64,000 nt of DNA from Myxocyprinus asiaticus (GCF_019703515.2 NC_059362.1:26991826-27055825), one strand, 5' to 3'. Shown: positions 23,640-34,819, counted from the stretch's first letter. Notes: generated by a model from the sequence alone, not told the origin. A program made the numbers and translations.

Positions 23640-25197
23640 CGCGCATTCGCCATAGCACTGTTTTCGACAACCTTATGCAACATCACAACGTTTATTTACA
23701 TCCAGAGTTGCATTCATTCGAACCACTCCGTAAAGTATTCTCCAGCACATCCCAAAGACTTTCAATGGGGTTAAGGTCGGGACTCTGTGGTGGCCAATTC
23801 ATGTGTGAAAATGATTCCTAATGCTTCCTGAACCACTCTTTCACAATTTGAGCCCGATGAATCTTGGCATTGTCGTCCTGGATTATGCCCGTGCCAGTGG
23901 GGCAGTGGACACTATGCATGACAGTTGCATCGCTTCCCTTTTTACCCTGACGCGCCCATCGCTTTAGAATTGGGTAAATCTGGACTCATCAGACCACATG
24001 ACCTTTTTCCATCTACTCCACAGTCCAATCTTTATGCTCACTAGCAAATTGAATTTGTTTTTTTTGTTTTTTTTTTTCGATTAGCCTCACTAACAAGTGG
24101 CTTTCTTGTGGCCACACAGCTGTTTAGTCCCAATCCTGTAAGTTCCTGTTGCATTGTGTATGTGGAAATGCTCTCAGGGTGTGTTCACACTTGCAGTTCG
24201 GTTCTCTTGGTCCGGACCAAATAAGAAAATGATACATTTAGTCCTAGTTCGTTTAGCATTCACACTGGCATTTTTAACACCGAACCTAACAATACAAAAC
24301 CAAAGGCATCAGGAAAAATTCACAACCTGATTGGACAGCTTTTATGACGTGTATTTTTTGACAGAACTTGCCAATAATCTAAAACAATGCTGGCTGCTGG
24401 GCAAAATGCATTCGTTATATTTATATATGGTGGTATTTTTACCAGCTGAGAACAAACGAAGAGCTAATAAAATGTGTAAAGGAGTCAAAACAGCGCCAGG
24501 AATTCCTCCGTTGCACACACAAATGAAGATATGCTGCAAGGATGGCTGACGGCGATTCCGACGCCTGTACCAAACTGTAATGGGCAACATAGCACCTATG
24601 ATGAGAAGAACCAGGTATGCTTGAGGTCATTATTAGGCAAATTACTTCCTGTTTTTGGTCCGTTTAGACGTCTTTGATCCATGTTGCGTTCATATATCAA
24701 TCGAACCGCACCAGAGTTTGTTTGGAAGCGGACCGAGACCCACTATTCAGACAGTCTCGGTCCGCTTGTTTGGTGCACACCAAGGTTCGGGTGACAGCGT
24801 CCACACTTGTTCAAATGAACCGCACAAACAGAACAATCGCACCAGAGTTCGTTTTAATCAAACCAAACCTGCCAAGTGTGAACACACCCTTACTTTCACT
24901 ATTAAACATAGCCGTGAGTTCTACTGTCGATTTTTTACGATGTGACTTCAAGCATTTTAGGGATCTCTGATCACGATCATTCAAGATTCTTTTCCGATCA
25001 CATTTCTTCCACAAAGCTGACAGTTCACCACTATCCTTCCAGGTTTTAATAATGCATTTGGACAGTTCTTAACCCAATTCCAGTGATTTCAGCAATCTCC
25101 TTAGTTATTTCTTTGCTTGATGCAGGCCAATAATTTGCCCCTTCTGAAACACAGTAACATCTTTTCCACGACCATGGAATACGTCTTCCGACATGTT
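23640..25197 (-). pseudogene. Tc1-D transposase remnant
   Basis: The N-terminal region (about 25195 downwards) reads MSEDVFHGRGKDVT-like, then NYWPASSKEITKEIAEITGI, the helix-turn-helix region. Beyond the MITE insertion the core shows [16 protein letters not shown] (first Asp). A later damaged stretch around the second catalytic position includes SRTTMP, and the end region is shifted out of frame. Several stops and frameshifts are present in addition to the MITE. The native role would be Tc1 transposition, and this copy is dead. Confidence 0.8.
24177..24889. mobile_element. PIF/Harbinger-like MITE
   Basis: The left end is GGGTGTGTTCACACTTG and the right end CAAGTGTGAACACACCC, an exact 17-bp inverted pair. 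Flanking trinucleotides are TCA and TTA, compatible with the T-W-A target of PIF/Harbinger elements after one transition. Within 713 bp there are further inverted GGTCCG and CGGACC blocks but no transposase. It interrupts Tc1-D. Confidence 0.82.
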
Positions 25198-26284
25198 TGT
25201 TTAAGAAATGAGAAGCTACACACTGCATAAGTTAGGGTTAAAAATATTGTTGCCAGCTGAAACATATTAATTACTCCAATAATGATCCAATCCTAGGCTC
25301 TTAAGTATCTGCTCATTTAAATCCAAACGGCAACCTTTTTTTGGCCAAGCAGTGTATGTCCTAATGTGATTATTAAACCGCAAATGGGTGTGATAATTAA
25401 ATAAACGTAGTCTATATATACACTGCGCGCTGCAAAGATAATGTGTGAAGCTGCTCATATGCTGAAAACACCAAATTTTAAGAGTATTGCATCTGTGCTT
25501 ATTGTAGAAGATGACAAAAGAGAGCGCTCATTCAATGTGATGCATGCAGCGCCTGCAGACTATATATTAATATAACTGAATCACAGCATTTTGCTCTTCA
25601 ATAATCACACTGGGTCATATAAGTGTGAAACTACCATCAAAATCACAGAAACGCCTTCACATCAAAATACATTTTCGATTCAAAATAAAAGTCTGACGTG
25701 CAGAATTTAAGAAATTACAACAGAAATATATTACTAGTGTTTAGTAAAATGTATTTTATTATTATGTTGAACCTACATCTCACAAGCAAGACAGCTGTTG
25801 TACTGAATGTAAGTTTTCAATGTTTTCATTTATAATGTGATGCTTTGTTGTGCAGCACTTTATTTGACAAAAATAAGACAAATGTTGCGTTTAAGATTAA
25901 GTTGTAAGGACATTTACCGAAGCACTTCATTTAAAAAAAAAAAAAATGGTTTTGTTGAAAAGTAATTGCTATATTTTCAATTGATTCAAGTTTGTATCAA
26001 TTTGATTAGACACAATTTTGAGGATAAAAATTAAACTTTAAAACATCGAATACAGAAGAACTGAAAAACGTGGAACTTGAAGCAATGTTTACTTAATTCA
26101 GAAACACTTAAAAGAAACATCCTATTTTTTTTTAAAATTTAACATTTTAATAAGCTTAAAGAATTTGTCCAATAGCAAATTTTTTCCTGTGGTATCAAAA
26201 TTGGTATCGAGAAGAATCGTGAAATTTTACTGGTATCGGTACCGACTACTGAAATTTTATTACCGTGACAACACTAGTTGCATG

Positions 26285-26598
26285 TAAACCTGACTTAAAC
26301 TGTCATCTGAGCCACATGATAAAGAAGCAAAACAGCAGAGGAAAGGATGGCCTACATCACAAGCACACAAAAACGAGGGGAAACCGCTACCTTCATTTCA
26401 AAAGACATTCACATGGACAACTGCCATACTGAAGTATCACAAACTGTTCTCTTCAATTAACTGTTTCTTTAATTAACCATGTAGGCAAACAAAAACTGTG
26501 CTGATTGATCTATATTAATGAAGACATTTTCTAAACAGAGTAAAGAAAAATAGAGCAGCACTTTCATGCTCTATTTAGCATTTCATTTAAATGTTTAC
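26285..26598. other. Non-coding, probable intron
   Basis: No coding or transposon features. If the exon at 26599-26667 is genuine, this is the next intron of that - strand gene. Confidence 0.35.
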
Positions 26599-26667
26599 CT
26601 TGAATTCTCATGGGTAGGCACTGGGCTTTCAGCAGTATCACTGTTGTTACTCTTGCTTGGGGGAAAT
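26599..26667 (-). other. Candidate 69-bp exon, gene unknown
   Basis: On the - strand a 69-nt block lies between GGTTATCAG (acceptor-like) and AAG|GTAAAC (donor-like). One frame is fully open and reads SNNSDTAESPVPTHENS in its middle, a polar, Ser/Pro/Thr-rich linker-like peptide. A second frame is also open and contains an ATG. The length is a multiple of three. I do not recognise the peptide. The polypyrimidine tract upstream is only moderate, so this could be chance or a 5'-untranslated exon. It pairs naturally with the donor at 27701. Confidence 0.35.
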
Positions 26668-27700
26668 CTGATAACCAAAGCACTTGAAATCCATGTTACA
26701 TGAAATATTTCAGTGTGACCATCTCAATTATCAAAAAAAAAAAAAAAAAAAAAAAAAAGGAATTCATTAGCACAGTCTCACAACAGATTTGAAAGGCTCC
26801 ATCTGGGAAACCGAGAGCTACTAAAGAGGTGAATGAACTCTCAAGGCTGTCAAAGGGGGAAAACAGGACAAATATTGCCATTAATTAGACCTTGTTGACT
26901 TCTAGAATGTCACAGGACGTAAACAGTTGCATCAAGACAAAGACGGGAATATGTTCCTGTCTACTAATTTTCCTACACAGTACCTTGTCTCTTTTATAAA
27001 TACAAATGAAGCCTGGTCACCTGTTAGATGATGAAAAATCTCTCTCTCATGGTGACTATACAAGCTTTTAACAAGAGGTAAACATTTATAACACGCCAAG
27101 CATTCTTATGCTGGGCAATTTACAGACTATCTCCTCTGTCAAGCAAGCCATATATCTAAAACTGGTTGCATGTTTGTTGCTACTGATGGCTTAACTGCCT
27201 TATATACCGTGGAGCTTTTTATTATTAGGACTCAATATCCCAGTTACTGGAGGTGTCCGCAGACCTGAAAGCATTAGATCTGTAGTAACTAAAAACTACG
27301 CATACTCAGCTAGCCTAGCTTAATGTGCCTTTAGCATTCAGGTGGCTCTTAACATCTCCTTTCCAACATATCTAAATCGACCAGTCGACCTCTTTGTCCA
27401 GTAAACTTACGAACTTGTGTGATGTTTATGTTTTCTTTTGGTTTAGCATACAAGCTAATCATAATACCTAGGGTATGCTTCGGTTTGTTTAGTCTGAAAG
27501 AGTCAAATATTGGTCACTATATGAAGTTTATCAGGTTACAGTCGCCAACAATATGAATAAATACTGTTTATAATTGTTTTACTCTTAATACGCAAGACAC
27601 CGCTGTAAATGTAGCTAATTCAGCTGCTCGCCATGGCAGATTAGCAAGCAAAGCAAAAAAAAAAAAAAAAAAAAAAGAGGAAAAATGCCTTCAACCCTAC
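26668..27700. other. Non-coding interval between candidate exons
   Basis: It contains two long A-runs (26731-26758, 27655-27676) and otherwise unremarkable sequence. It would be a 1033-bp first intron of the candidate - strand gene. Confidence 0.35.
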
Positions 27701-28110
27701 CTGAGTCAAGTTTACTGTTTCTCTCCGCTCTGCTTGCTCATAAAACGAGCCAAAATCCAAGCTAGCGTCTCCTTGGTATTTGCTTATCCGAACAAATTTG
27801 CTCGCACTTTTCTTTCGTTAGTGTCACTGAGTTATAAAAAAAAAAAAAAAAAAAAAAAAAGCCTCTACGTGTGCCGGGTTTACACACACATACACTCACA
27901 CACATATATGAAACGCTTTTACATTACACCATCCGTCCTCCAGTACTCGCATTTTAACGCCTCGTCCAAAAACAAAACACCCTAAATAGAGTCTGTGCTG
28001 CTTATCGCTCTCAATTTCCCGTGACCAAATATTACATGTAGTGTTGTGGCGATCCTCCTCTTATTCCGTAAAACAACGAGGGGAGGGCTACGCGTAAGGA
28101 TTTTGTTAGC
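27701..28110 (-). other. Candidate untranslated first exon
   Basis: The - strand has a good donor, GACTCAG|GTAGGG, at 27701/27700. Upstream (27.9-28.2 kb) the sequence is less AT-rich, with scattered CpG, and a CCAATCAG box at 28168-28175 lies beyond it. No start codon in this block continues in frame into the 26599-26667 block, so it would be 5'UTR. By human synteny a leftward gene next to this locus could be BTBD7, but nothing in the sequence identifies it. The exon start is not determined. Confidence 0.3.
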
Positions 28111-28167
28111 AATGTCGCTACGCCATCTATCTGCTCGAGCACAGATGGGGCACAGAGCAAACAAGGT

Positions 28168-28175
28168 CCAATCAG
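28168..28175. promoter_or_regulatory. CCAAT box
   Basis: CCAATCAG is a full NF-Y type site upstream of the candidate - strand first exon, in the orientation opposite to that exon. Confidence 0.35.
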
Positions 28176-28675
28176 TCTTCTTTTTCCCTCATAGCTATCT
28201 GCGTCGTACTGTGATCATGAAAGAATTAAAAGCGACTGTTGGAGCGGTTAATGTAATACGTTTTCTATAGTTCGTTTTATCTTGTGCTTGTGCTTAAACA
28301 GGCAATGCTTTGTGTTTTCAATAACTAAATGAATAACGTACATTTTAATATTTTATTTTATTACATTGTTTTGTTTGTTTTAAATGCTAAATAAACAAAT
28401 TAATTAATTAATTAAAATAAATAAACAATTGAATATACAATATAAAAGTAATGTAAAATAAATAGTATTAAAATAAAATAAACAAATAATGATCAGCTAA
28501 TTCCTTCTCAAACTACAGATCCATAACCCATTCGTTTTACAACACCTTGAAACGTTCTTACGCTTGACATCCCACCAAACATCTATAAGTATATTTCTTT
28601 CTTTCTTTCTTTCTTTTCCAAAAGGACGGCGACAATATAGGATCAAAATCCCATCAAAAGTATTGCGGTCACGGA

Positions 28676-28855
28676 TACAAAAATAATAAGCGTGAATCAA
28701 AATAATAAGTGTGAATCAAAAAATAATAAGTGCAGATAAAAAATAAATAAAAAATAAGTGCAAAAATTAATATAAAGCGCAGATCAAAATAATAAGCGTA
28801 GATCAAAATAATTAGCGTAGATAAAAAAAAAATAACAAGCATGAATCAAAAATAT
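28676..28855. repeat. AT-rich minisatellite, about 19-bp unit
   Basis: About eight imperfect units of the type CAAAATAATAAGCGTAGAT follow one another, varying by GTG/GCG/GTA substitutions and A-run length. A TTTC tetranucleotide tract lies just before it at about 28586-28612. Confidence 0.8.
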
Positions 28856-29105
28856 ATAAACACATTTAAAATATGCTGCAAAATAAATAAATAAAGTCAT
28901 ATAAATTGCAAAAGTATTTTTTCCTTGGTTATATTACGTTTTTTTTTTTTTTTTTTTTTGTGCTCTCTGACAATTTTGCTCATATTTTCACATTTTTGTA
29001 CGCTTACGCTGTATTTTTCTTTGCTTTTGTTTCCAAGTTCTGCACTTGGTTTTCCAAAACTTGTGAGTACAGTTTCATGTAAATCAGGGGGCGTTTTGCG
29101 TCCCC

Positions 29106-29181
29106 ATTGGTCCACTAGTTCTTGATCGACAGCTCCTCCTCTAGCCAATCATTCGAAGAGGAGAGATGACGTCACTCCAAT
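29106..29181. promoter_or_regulatory. Promoter-like cluster: CCAAT boxes and CRE
   Basis: Within 76 bp there are ATTGG at 29106-29110, CCAAT at 29145-29149, a consensus cAMP-response element TGACGTCA at 29167-29174 and CCAAT at 29177-29181. NF-Y sites closely spaced with a CREB/ATF site are typical of housekeeping and bidirectional vertebrate promoters. It lies between the candidate - strand exons and the rightward cox8b gene. No transcription start can be fixed from sequence, and no TATA box stands at an appropriate place. Confidence 0.5.
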
Positions 29182-29463
29182 GAAACTCCGACGGCTGCTG
29201 CTCAATATTATATTATTTATGGTTGATAGATACGCTGCTTGTGTCTGTTTTGAGTATTTTCTGCCAGCTCTAGGAAACAGTGTGTTGTCCGAGTAGGCTA
29301 TTATCATAGTCCTTTAACACATGTATCGAGCCAGCTGAATTTACGACAACACCACATTATTGAACTCTTGTCCACTGGGTGGCTTCAAATGGATGGCCTA
29401 CAATTTCTCGTTAATGTTCATGACGTCATTCATAAGTTACCCAAATGTGGAAGACGTTACTTC

Positions 29464-29513
29464 ATATACTGTACTTAAGAACAGCTTCATTCTCTTTGTA
29501 GATTTTTATAATA
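29464..29513. repeat. Left copy of a 50-bp direct repeat
   Basis: It begins ATATACTGTACTTAAGAACA and recurs at 30799-30848 with a single mismatch. It borders the 3' end of the L2 LINE and probably represents its target-site duplication. Confidence 0.85.
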
Positions 29514-30798
29514 ATTCGTTTTATTTATAAAGTGCTTTTCCAAAAGCTCAAGGTCGCTTTACAATCAGTGTACATTCAATCATAGCAATAAATGACAATG
29601 GTCCAAGAAGAAGGAGGAAATGTTGCAGAGACTCATTGGGAGTGAATTCCACATTTTTGGTGCAATGACACAAGTCGAGAGACAAAATCTGGGGATAGAG
29701 AGCAATCTGGAGTCAGAGGAATAAAGAGAACGTGCAGGAATATATGGATGTATACGATCAAGTAAATAGAGAGGAGCAAGATCATGAAGAGCTTTGAAAG
29801 TTAAGAGAAGTACTTTGAACTGAATATGACCTGAGACAGGCAACCAGTGAAGACTGAATAAATTGGGAGTGATATGTGCAGACCGCTTGGTGTTTGTGAG
29901 GACCCTAGCTGCTGATGAAGTGGCAGTTAGAGTAGTCGAGACATGATGTTATGAGAAATGAACTAGTGATTCAGTATCCTTTATACTAAACATGGGTCGG
30001 AGTCAGGCAATGTGGTGTAGATAGAAGAATGTGAGCTTGAAAAGTGAGAGATGGATCAAAAGTGATTCACAGATTCTTAATGGTTTTTGAGGGTTTGGTG
30101 TGATTTCCATCAGTGTCATTACAAATATCAATAAATGGTTTTGGAGGGTTTGTGGTCCTGAAATCATCATGAAATTTGTGAAAATTGTTGTTTAACCAAA
30201 GTTTTACATCATTAATAAAGTCCGTTAGTGAGCTGACAGAGTGAACTGGATCATGTTGTCAGTATAGCAGTGATAGCTGAGACCATGACGACTGATGATT
30301 TGACAGAGAGGGAGAATATAAAGTATGAACAAAAGAGGACCCAGAACAGAACCCTGGGGGACACTCTGAGTAAGAGGAGCAATGTATGTCTTCATGAAGA
30401 TAAAATATTGTCTGTTAGTAACCAGGACAGAGCTGAGCCAGTGATACCAATATCTGAGAGTCAAGAGAGAAGAGTGTTGTGGCATATAGTGTCAAAAGCA
30501 GAGCTCAAACAAGGGGGATCAGAATACTGAGGGACCTAGAGTCAGCAGAGAGGAGCAGATCATTAACAACCTTCAGGAGAGCTGTTTCAGTACTGTGAAA
30601 TAGACGAAAGCCAGATTGAAGTGGGTCATAAAGATTATTAGCTGCTAGATGTGATTGTAACTGGGAAGCTGCAACTTTTTCAAAGAGTTTAGAGATGAAA
30701 AGCAGGTTGGAAATTGGATGATAATTGAGGAGGGTAGAAAAATCTAAGCTGGGGTTTTAAGGGTTGGTGTAACTGTAGCAGTTTTGAGATCAGTAGGA
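29514..30798 (-). mobile_element. 5'-truncated L2-type LINE
   Basis: - strand translations give the RT motif [20 protein letters not shown] and [11 protein letters not shown] (the Y-x-DD box degraded to YTDN). Further downstream come FKVLLLTFKALHDLAPLYL and PKMWNSLPMSLCN, the conserved C-terminus of L2/CR1-group fish LINEs. The 3' end reads (reverse) AAAGCACTTTATAAATAAAA, the usual L2 3'UTR style. Endonuclease and the first part of RT are absent. Near-identical 50-bp repeats flank it. Confidence 0.88.
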
Positions 30799-30848
30799 AT
30801 ATACTGTACATAAGAACAGCTTCATTCTCTTTGTAGATTTTTATAATA
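30799..30848. repeat. Right copy of the 50-bp direct repeat
   Basis: 49 of 50 positions equal 29464-29513. It borders the truncated 5' end of the L2 copy. Confidence 0.85.
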
Positions 30849-30894
30849 CGCTTGACATTGGAAGTGAGTGATGTAATATTCAAGCAGATTGACA

Positions 30895-31267
30895 AATTAT
30901 TAGTAGTAAATTAGCAGATGACACCACTTTATATTTAAGAGATGCTTCCCAAATACTTTTAGCAATTGACTATATAAAATGTTTTCTAAACCCTCAGGCC
31001 TTAATTGAAACAAATGAATATGAGCTTATGGCTATAAAAGATTGTGTAACACACTCTGTTAGCTATATTCCAGTTAAATCTCATATCTCAAGTTAGATAT
31101 TTAGGAATTATAATCACCAGAAATCAAGATGATACTGTAGATGTACACTAAATTTCCACTCTGTTATAGAAAATTCCCAACAAAGTTTCAATTTGTTGTT
31201 GCAGAGAGACCTTGAGAGGTAGAACATTGCTCGCTAAGGCCGAGGGTATTTCTAGATTTACTTATGC

Positions 31268-31320
<53 letters not shown>

Positions 31321-31830
31321 GACAAGAGAGAGACAATGCAATTAACGTGTGGATTAATCTAAAGATCCTCTTTAGTTTTTCATGGAAAAAAATTAAATAA
31401 AAATGTCAAGAAGTCTTTAATATAAAAGGGTTGAAAATGGATCTGGCAGTTCATATGTAATCCAAATTCAATCTGGAATTTCATCCCCAACTACTTTTCT
31501 TTTCAAACTGGGTGGTCTATATTCAGTTTTCCAGTAACCTGATGAATTTTCCATTGTTATGTTTTCTATTCTTAAGGGTGCTGTTATGCTTCAACAAGAG
31601 GCTGTTAAATCACCAAACTCCTAACCTGTTCCTTCAGATACATTTGAAACCTCGGTTTGGAAATTGTGATTTTTATCACATTCTTCATCATGTAATTTTT
31701 AAATTAGGTCTCTTTTCAAAATGGACTCATGACAATTCCATTTGTAGAACTTTGTTTATAATGTTAATTGAAAAAAGTGTGGACATTGCCTTATGATAAT
31801 TAATAAAGGAAGTGTGCTTCAAGTTATCAC
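30895..31830 (+). mobile_element. L1/Tx1-type LINE fragment
   Basis: Starting near 30910 the + strand reads LADDTTLYLRDASQ (the A/Y-DD reverse transcriptase box), then LLAKAEGISRFTYAALSL and SNWVVYIQFSSN, with frameshifts between. This is the post-catalytic part of an L1-group RT. A (CT)n expansion interrupts it at 31272-31319. It is truncated at both ends and non-functional. Confidence 0.75.
31272..31319. repeat. (CT)n microsatellite
   Basis: About 24 uninterrupted CT units, grown from a TCTCT site within the LINE fragment. Confidence 0.95.
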
Positions 31831-32695
31831 ATAGATCGGCAAAATTTCTACAGGTGGCAATTAAAACATTATTACATTTTATTATTTTTAATTGATTATT
31901 ATTACTGTAAAATGTTATTTGTTTGTAGAAATTAAGTTTAATTAATCTTTATTTCATTTCAGGACTTTTACATATTAGCTGTACATATTACATATAAATT
32001 TAACATATTTATCACTTACATATTCAAATTAAGTAACTTTAACCCTTGTGCTGTCTTAAATTTGTTTACCTAATTTGGTCTTCCCGATCAAAAATGACTG
32101 GCCTATAAAACATTGCTTATAAATCTCTCATTATGCTATATTATAACCAAAAATTGGATAAGCTCTTTTTGTCAACTCGGTTTCTTTCAATTAGCACAGG
32201 TTTTGTATTTCTGTTTGGAACTTGTGGACCGTAGGCCTCCTTGACCTGAGCTTATGCACCTAATTTTTGAGTGAAAAAAAAAAGCATTATTTGTGGATAA
32301 TTTTGGCAATATTAAATAAAATATGAAAACATGCTCTACTATACTGTATATTACACTAGTGTGCTTTAATGTTTAACAGAGGGGTTTGTTTTGAAGCACT
32401 TTTATTTAGTAAAAAAAGAAATGGCAGAAAGTCACACTTGCAGTGTTCTCGGTCAAAAAAGACTGGCCATTGAAAATTAATGGGGAAGATCACAAAAAAC
32501 AAAACTTTTAATTTTGAATTGAACTAGGGCAAGTGGTCTAATGTCATGATCAAGGATGTGATCAAGAGTCTCATGCACAGAGAACTGCTTGGTCATTGTG
32601 CTGCCAAAAAGTGAATGATGAGCAAGGCCTCATGAGGATTTATATACCTTAGCTGTGGGAAAGCTTCTGTATATTTGTAAACATTAGCCGTGTTT

Positions 32696-33296
32696 CCACT
32701 ATCGGGCCAAATCAGGGTGTGCTAGTGCATGCCAGGGCCAGTTGTGTTCCCACTTTGCTTTCTTGGGGCCAATGGCCTTTGGCCCACCAATTACCCTTGT
32801 GCCAAACAAGGCCAACAAGGGATTGAGGCGGGTATAATGTCAAAGGTGGAATTTCACCAAACTTGTCAGGATATATATCCAGCTCACAACTGTACAGGTT
32901 CGGGAAAAAAATAAATAATAAAATGCAGGTACAGTATAAATCCATTGAAATGCACAATGGACAAAGCGGTGCCCAAAGAAATAACTTTCCATGGTACGGT
33001 GAACTTTCATAGACTGTGTGCTGGGACATCATGCCGCTGTTAGTGGAGAGACCACCCAGAACATCATGGCAGTTACAGTTGATGAGTTTAAATCACTAAT
33101 TTATCTTGCTAGCAGGCTAATGTTTACATTCGATATAAACTCGATATTCTAGATAACTAGATAACATGATACCTCAGCTTGAGCTCCCCTTTTGTTTGTG
33201 AAATGGGCGAGGTCTGTGACATTGGCACCAGCTATTGGCCCCGGCTGGCCAGTTAATAGCCCTGACTCGCACTGGTCCAATAGTGGAAAAGCGGCT
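32696..33296. mobile_element. Nested MITE with AGCCG-TTTCCACTAT ends
   Basis: The left end is AGCCGTGTTTCCACTATCGG and the right end, reverse-complemented, AGCCGCTTTTCCACTATTGG. The 601-bp body contains GGCCAATGGCCTTTGGCC-type palindromic pieces and no gene. It sits between the arms of the piggyBac-like element. Confidence 0.72.
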
Positions 33297-33458
33297 TTTG
33301 ATCTGCTTGTTTGTGAGAGCGTGAAAATTCCAAAACACTGTCATAATATTTTGTCTGAAAGGTGTGATGAAAGAAAGATCATGAAAGAAAGATTCTATTG
33401 GAGAGAGGTCACTGCAGGGCAAAGAAAGTTCAGGTGTGAGTGCGTGTTTGTGTGTGCA

Positions 33459-33461
<3 letters not shown>

Positions 33462-33491
<30 letters not shown>
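33462..33491. repeat. (GT)n microsatellite
   Basis: About 15 GT units lie in the loop of the piggyBac-like element. Open frames on both strands here are artefacts of the repeat. Confidence 0.9.
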
Positions 33492-33494
<3 letters not shown>

Positions 33495-34165
33495 CATGTG
33501 CACAGGTCCAAGGCCTTTATGACTGCAAGCGCACATGCACATATGTGCTCATCCAATGGATGAACATGCTCCTGAACACTACATTTTTCTCTTATTTTTG
33601 ATCTTCCCCATTCATTTTCAATGGCCGGTCATTTTTGAATAGGAACACAAGTGTGACTTTGTGCCGTTTTGTACAAAATAAAAGCATTTTAAAACAAATT
33701 TCCTAGTTAAATATTAAAGCACACTAGTGTGATAAATAGTACAGAAAGTTTTCATATTTTATTTAATATTGCCAACATTATCTACAAACATTTTTATTTT
33801 TTTCACTAAAATATTAGGTGCATAAGCTCGGGTCAATTAGGCCTACGATCAATAATAAGTTCCAAATAGAAATATAAAACCTGTGTTAATTCAAAGAAAA
33901 CAAGTTGACAAAAAGATCTAATCCAATATTTGGTAATAATATAGCATAATGAGAGATTTTGAATAGGTCGGTGATTTTTGACCAGGAAAACCACAAGTGT
34001 AACAAAAAAAAAAAAAAAAATTGCCATTTTTGGGGGGGACATTTTGATACCCTGTGTCAACAAAGTCAGAAAGTTTTAGTCTAATAGGATAACATCAACT
34101 AGCATTTTCAGGCAAAAGAAAATCCTCTTTGGGTCAAAATGACCGGAAGACAACATGAGGGTTAA

Positions 34166-34816
34166 GAACATTTCGTAAACTCTGTCAACATAGTCTTATT
34201 ACAATTGCTTCCTTTATTTACATGGTTTTTAACTGTTCAATATTTTGAGCATCTCATGTACATTTCTGTAAACAAATATTTCTTGGAGAGTGATGTGCTT
34301 GCTGTCTTAAACCAATAATATAAAATTTTTACTCATCACATTAACATTTAAGAGACAAAAACATATAAAGTATTTTAAAATGGCACGCATAGACCTCGAC
34401 AATTGGTTCATGAATCACGACAAGGATATCAATCAAGAAATTAATAATTTTATTAGAGAAACAAACTCAACTTAACATCATAAAACAACAAGTTACCTAC
34501 AGTGACAACAAAATGAACAACAACAAAAATGTAAATAAAACCACGCAAATGGCCAAACAATGCAACATATTATTAATGTCCCATTGCATGCTGGGAAGAG
34601 GGTAAATGGAACTGAACCATGTAAACATTTTGTGTAGACTAATTTGAACTGAAATAAATGCATTAATGCAACTCCCTGCTGTGCTTTATTTAAAAATAAT
34701 CTAAATGTGTTGTAATAGAAAAGCTGCATTGAGATGCATTACTTGCTATTAGCCGGAAAAACTAAAGTAATCAAGTAACTATTTTAATGTTTTTCAGAAT
34801 TGTTTATTTGATCTAA

Positions 34817-34819
<3 letters not shown>
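34166..34819. other. Non-coding sequence without recognisable features
   Basis: No exon or transposon end was recognised here. Confidence 0.4.

Larger units (their letters stand above)
23572..25354 (-). mobile_element. Tc1-D, split by a MITE
   Basis: Termini are CACTGTGTGGCCAAAAAAAA on the left and the complement of CCTTTTTTTGGCCAAGCAGTG on the right, with flanking TA (23570-23571, 25355-25356). Removing the 713-bp MITE at 24177-24889 leaves a 1.07-kb Tc1 body on the - strand. It is inserted inside the hAT element of 23405-26276. Confidence 0.88.
23405..26276. mobile_element. hAT-type host element carrying two nested insertions
   Basis: Ends read TAGTGATGTCAAAAGTACCG and, reverse-complemented, TAGTGTTGTCACGGTAATAA. 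Flanking 8-mers are gttgcaag and gttgcatg, seven of eight identical, as expected for a hAT duplication. Excluding the Tc1 at 23572-25354 and its passenger, the element itself is about 1.09 kb and has no transposase. Confidence 0.82.
32043..34161. mobile_element. piggyBac-like TTAA element with long inverted arms
   Basis: The ends are CCCTTGTGCTGTCTT and the complement of AAGACAACATGAGGG, each bordered by TTAA (32039-32042, 34162-34165). CCC termini at TTAA are the piggyBac hallmark. The arms pair over several hundred bases: 32043-32510 with about 33590-34161, sharing TAATATTGCCAA..., CACACTAGTGTG and ATAAGCTC blocks. No transposase is present. A second MITE is inserted at 32696-33296. Confidence 0.8.

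Noticed and set aside
28586..28855. CRISPR-like regular repeats
   Set aside because: The units are adjacent without unique spacers and the sequence is eukaryotic, so it is a minisatellite and microsatellite region.
33174..33563. Overlapping open frames on both strands of about 122 codons
   Set aside because: They run through the GT microsatellite and transposon sequence.
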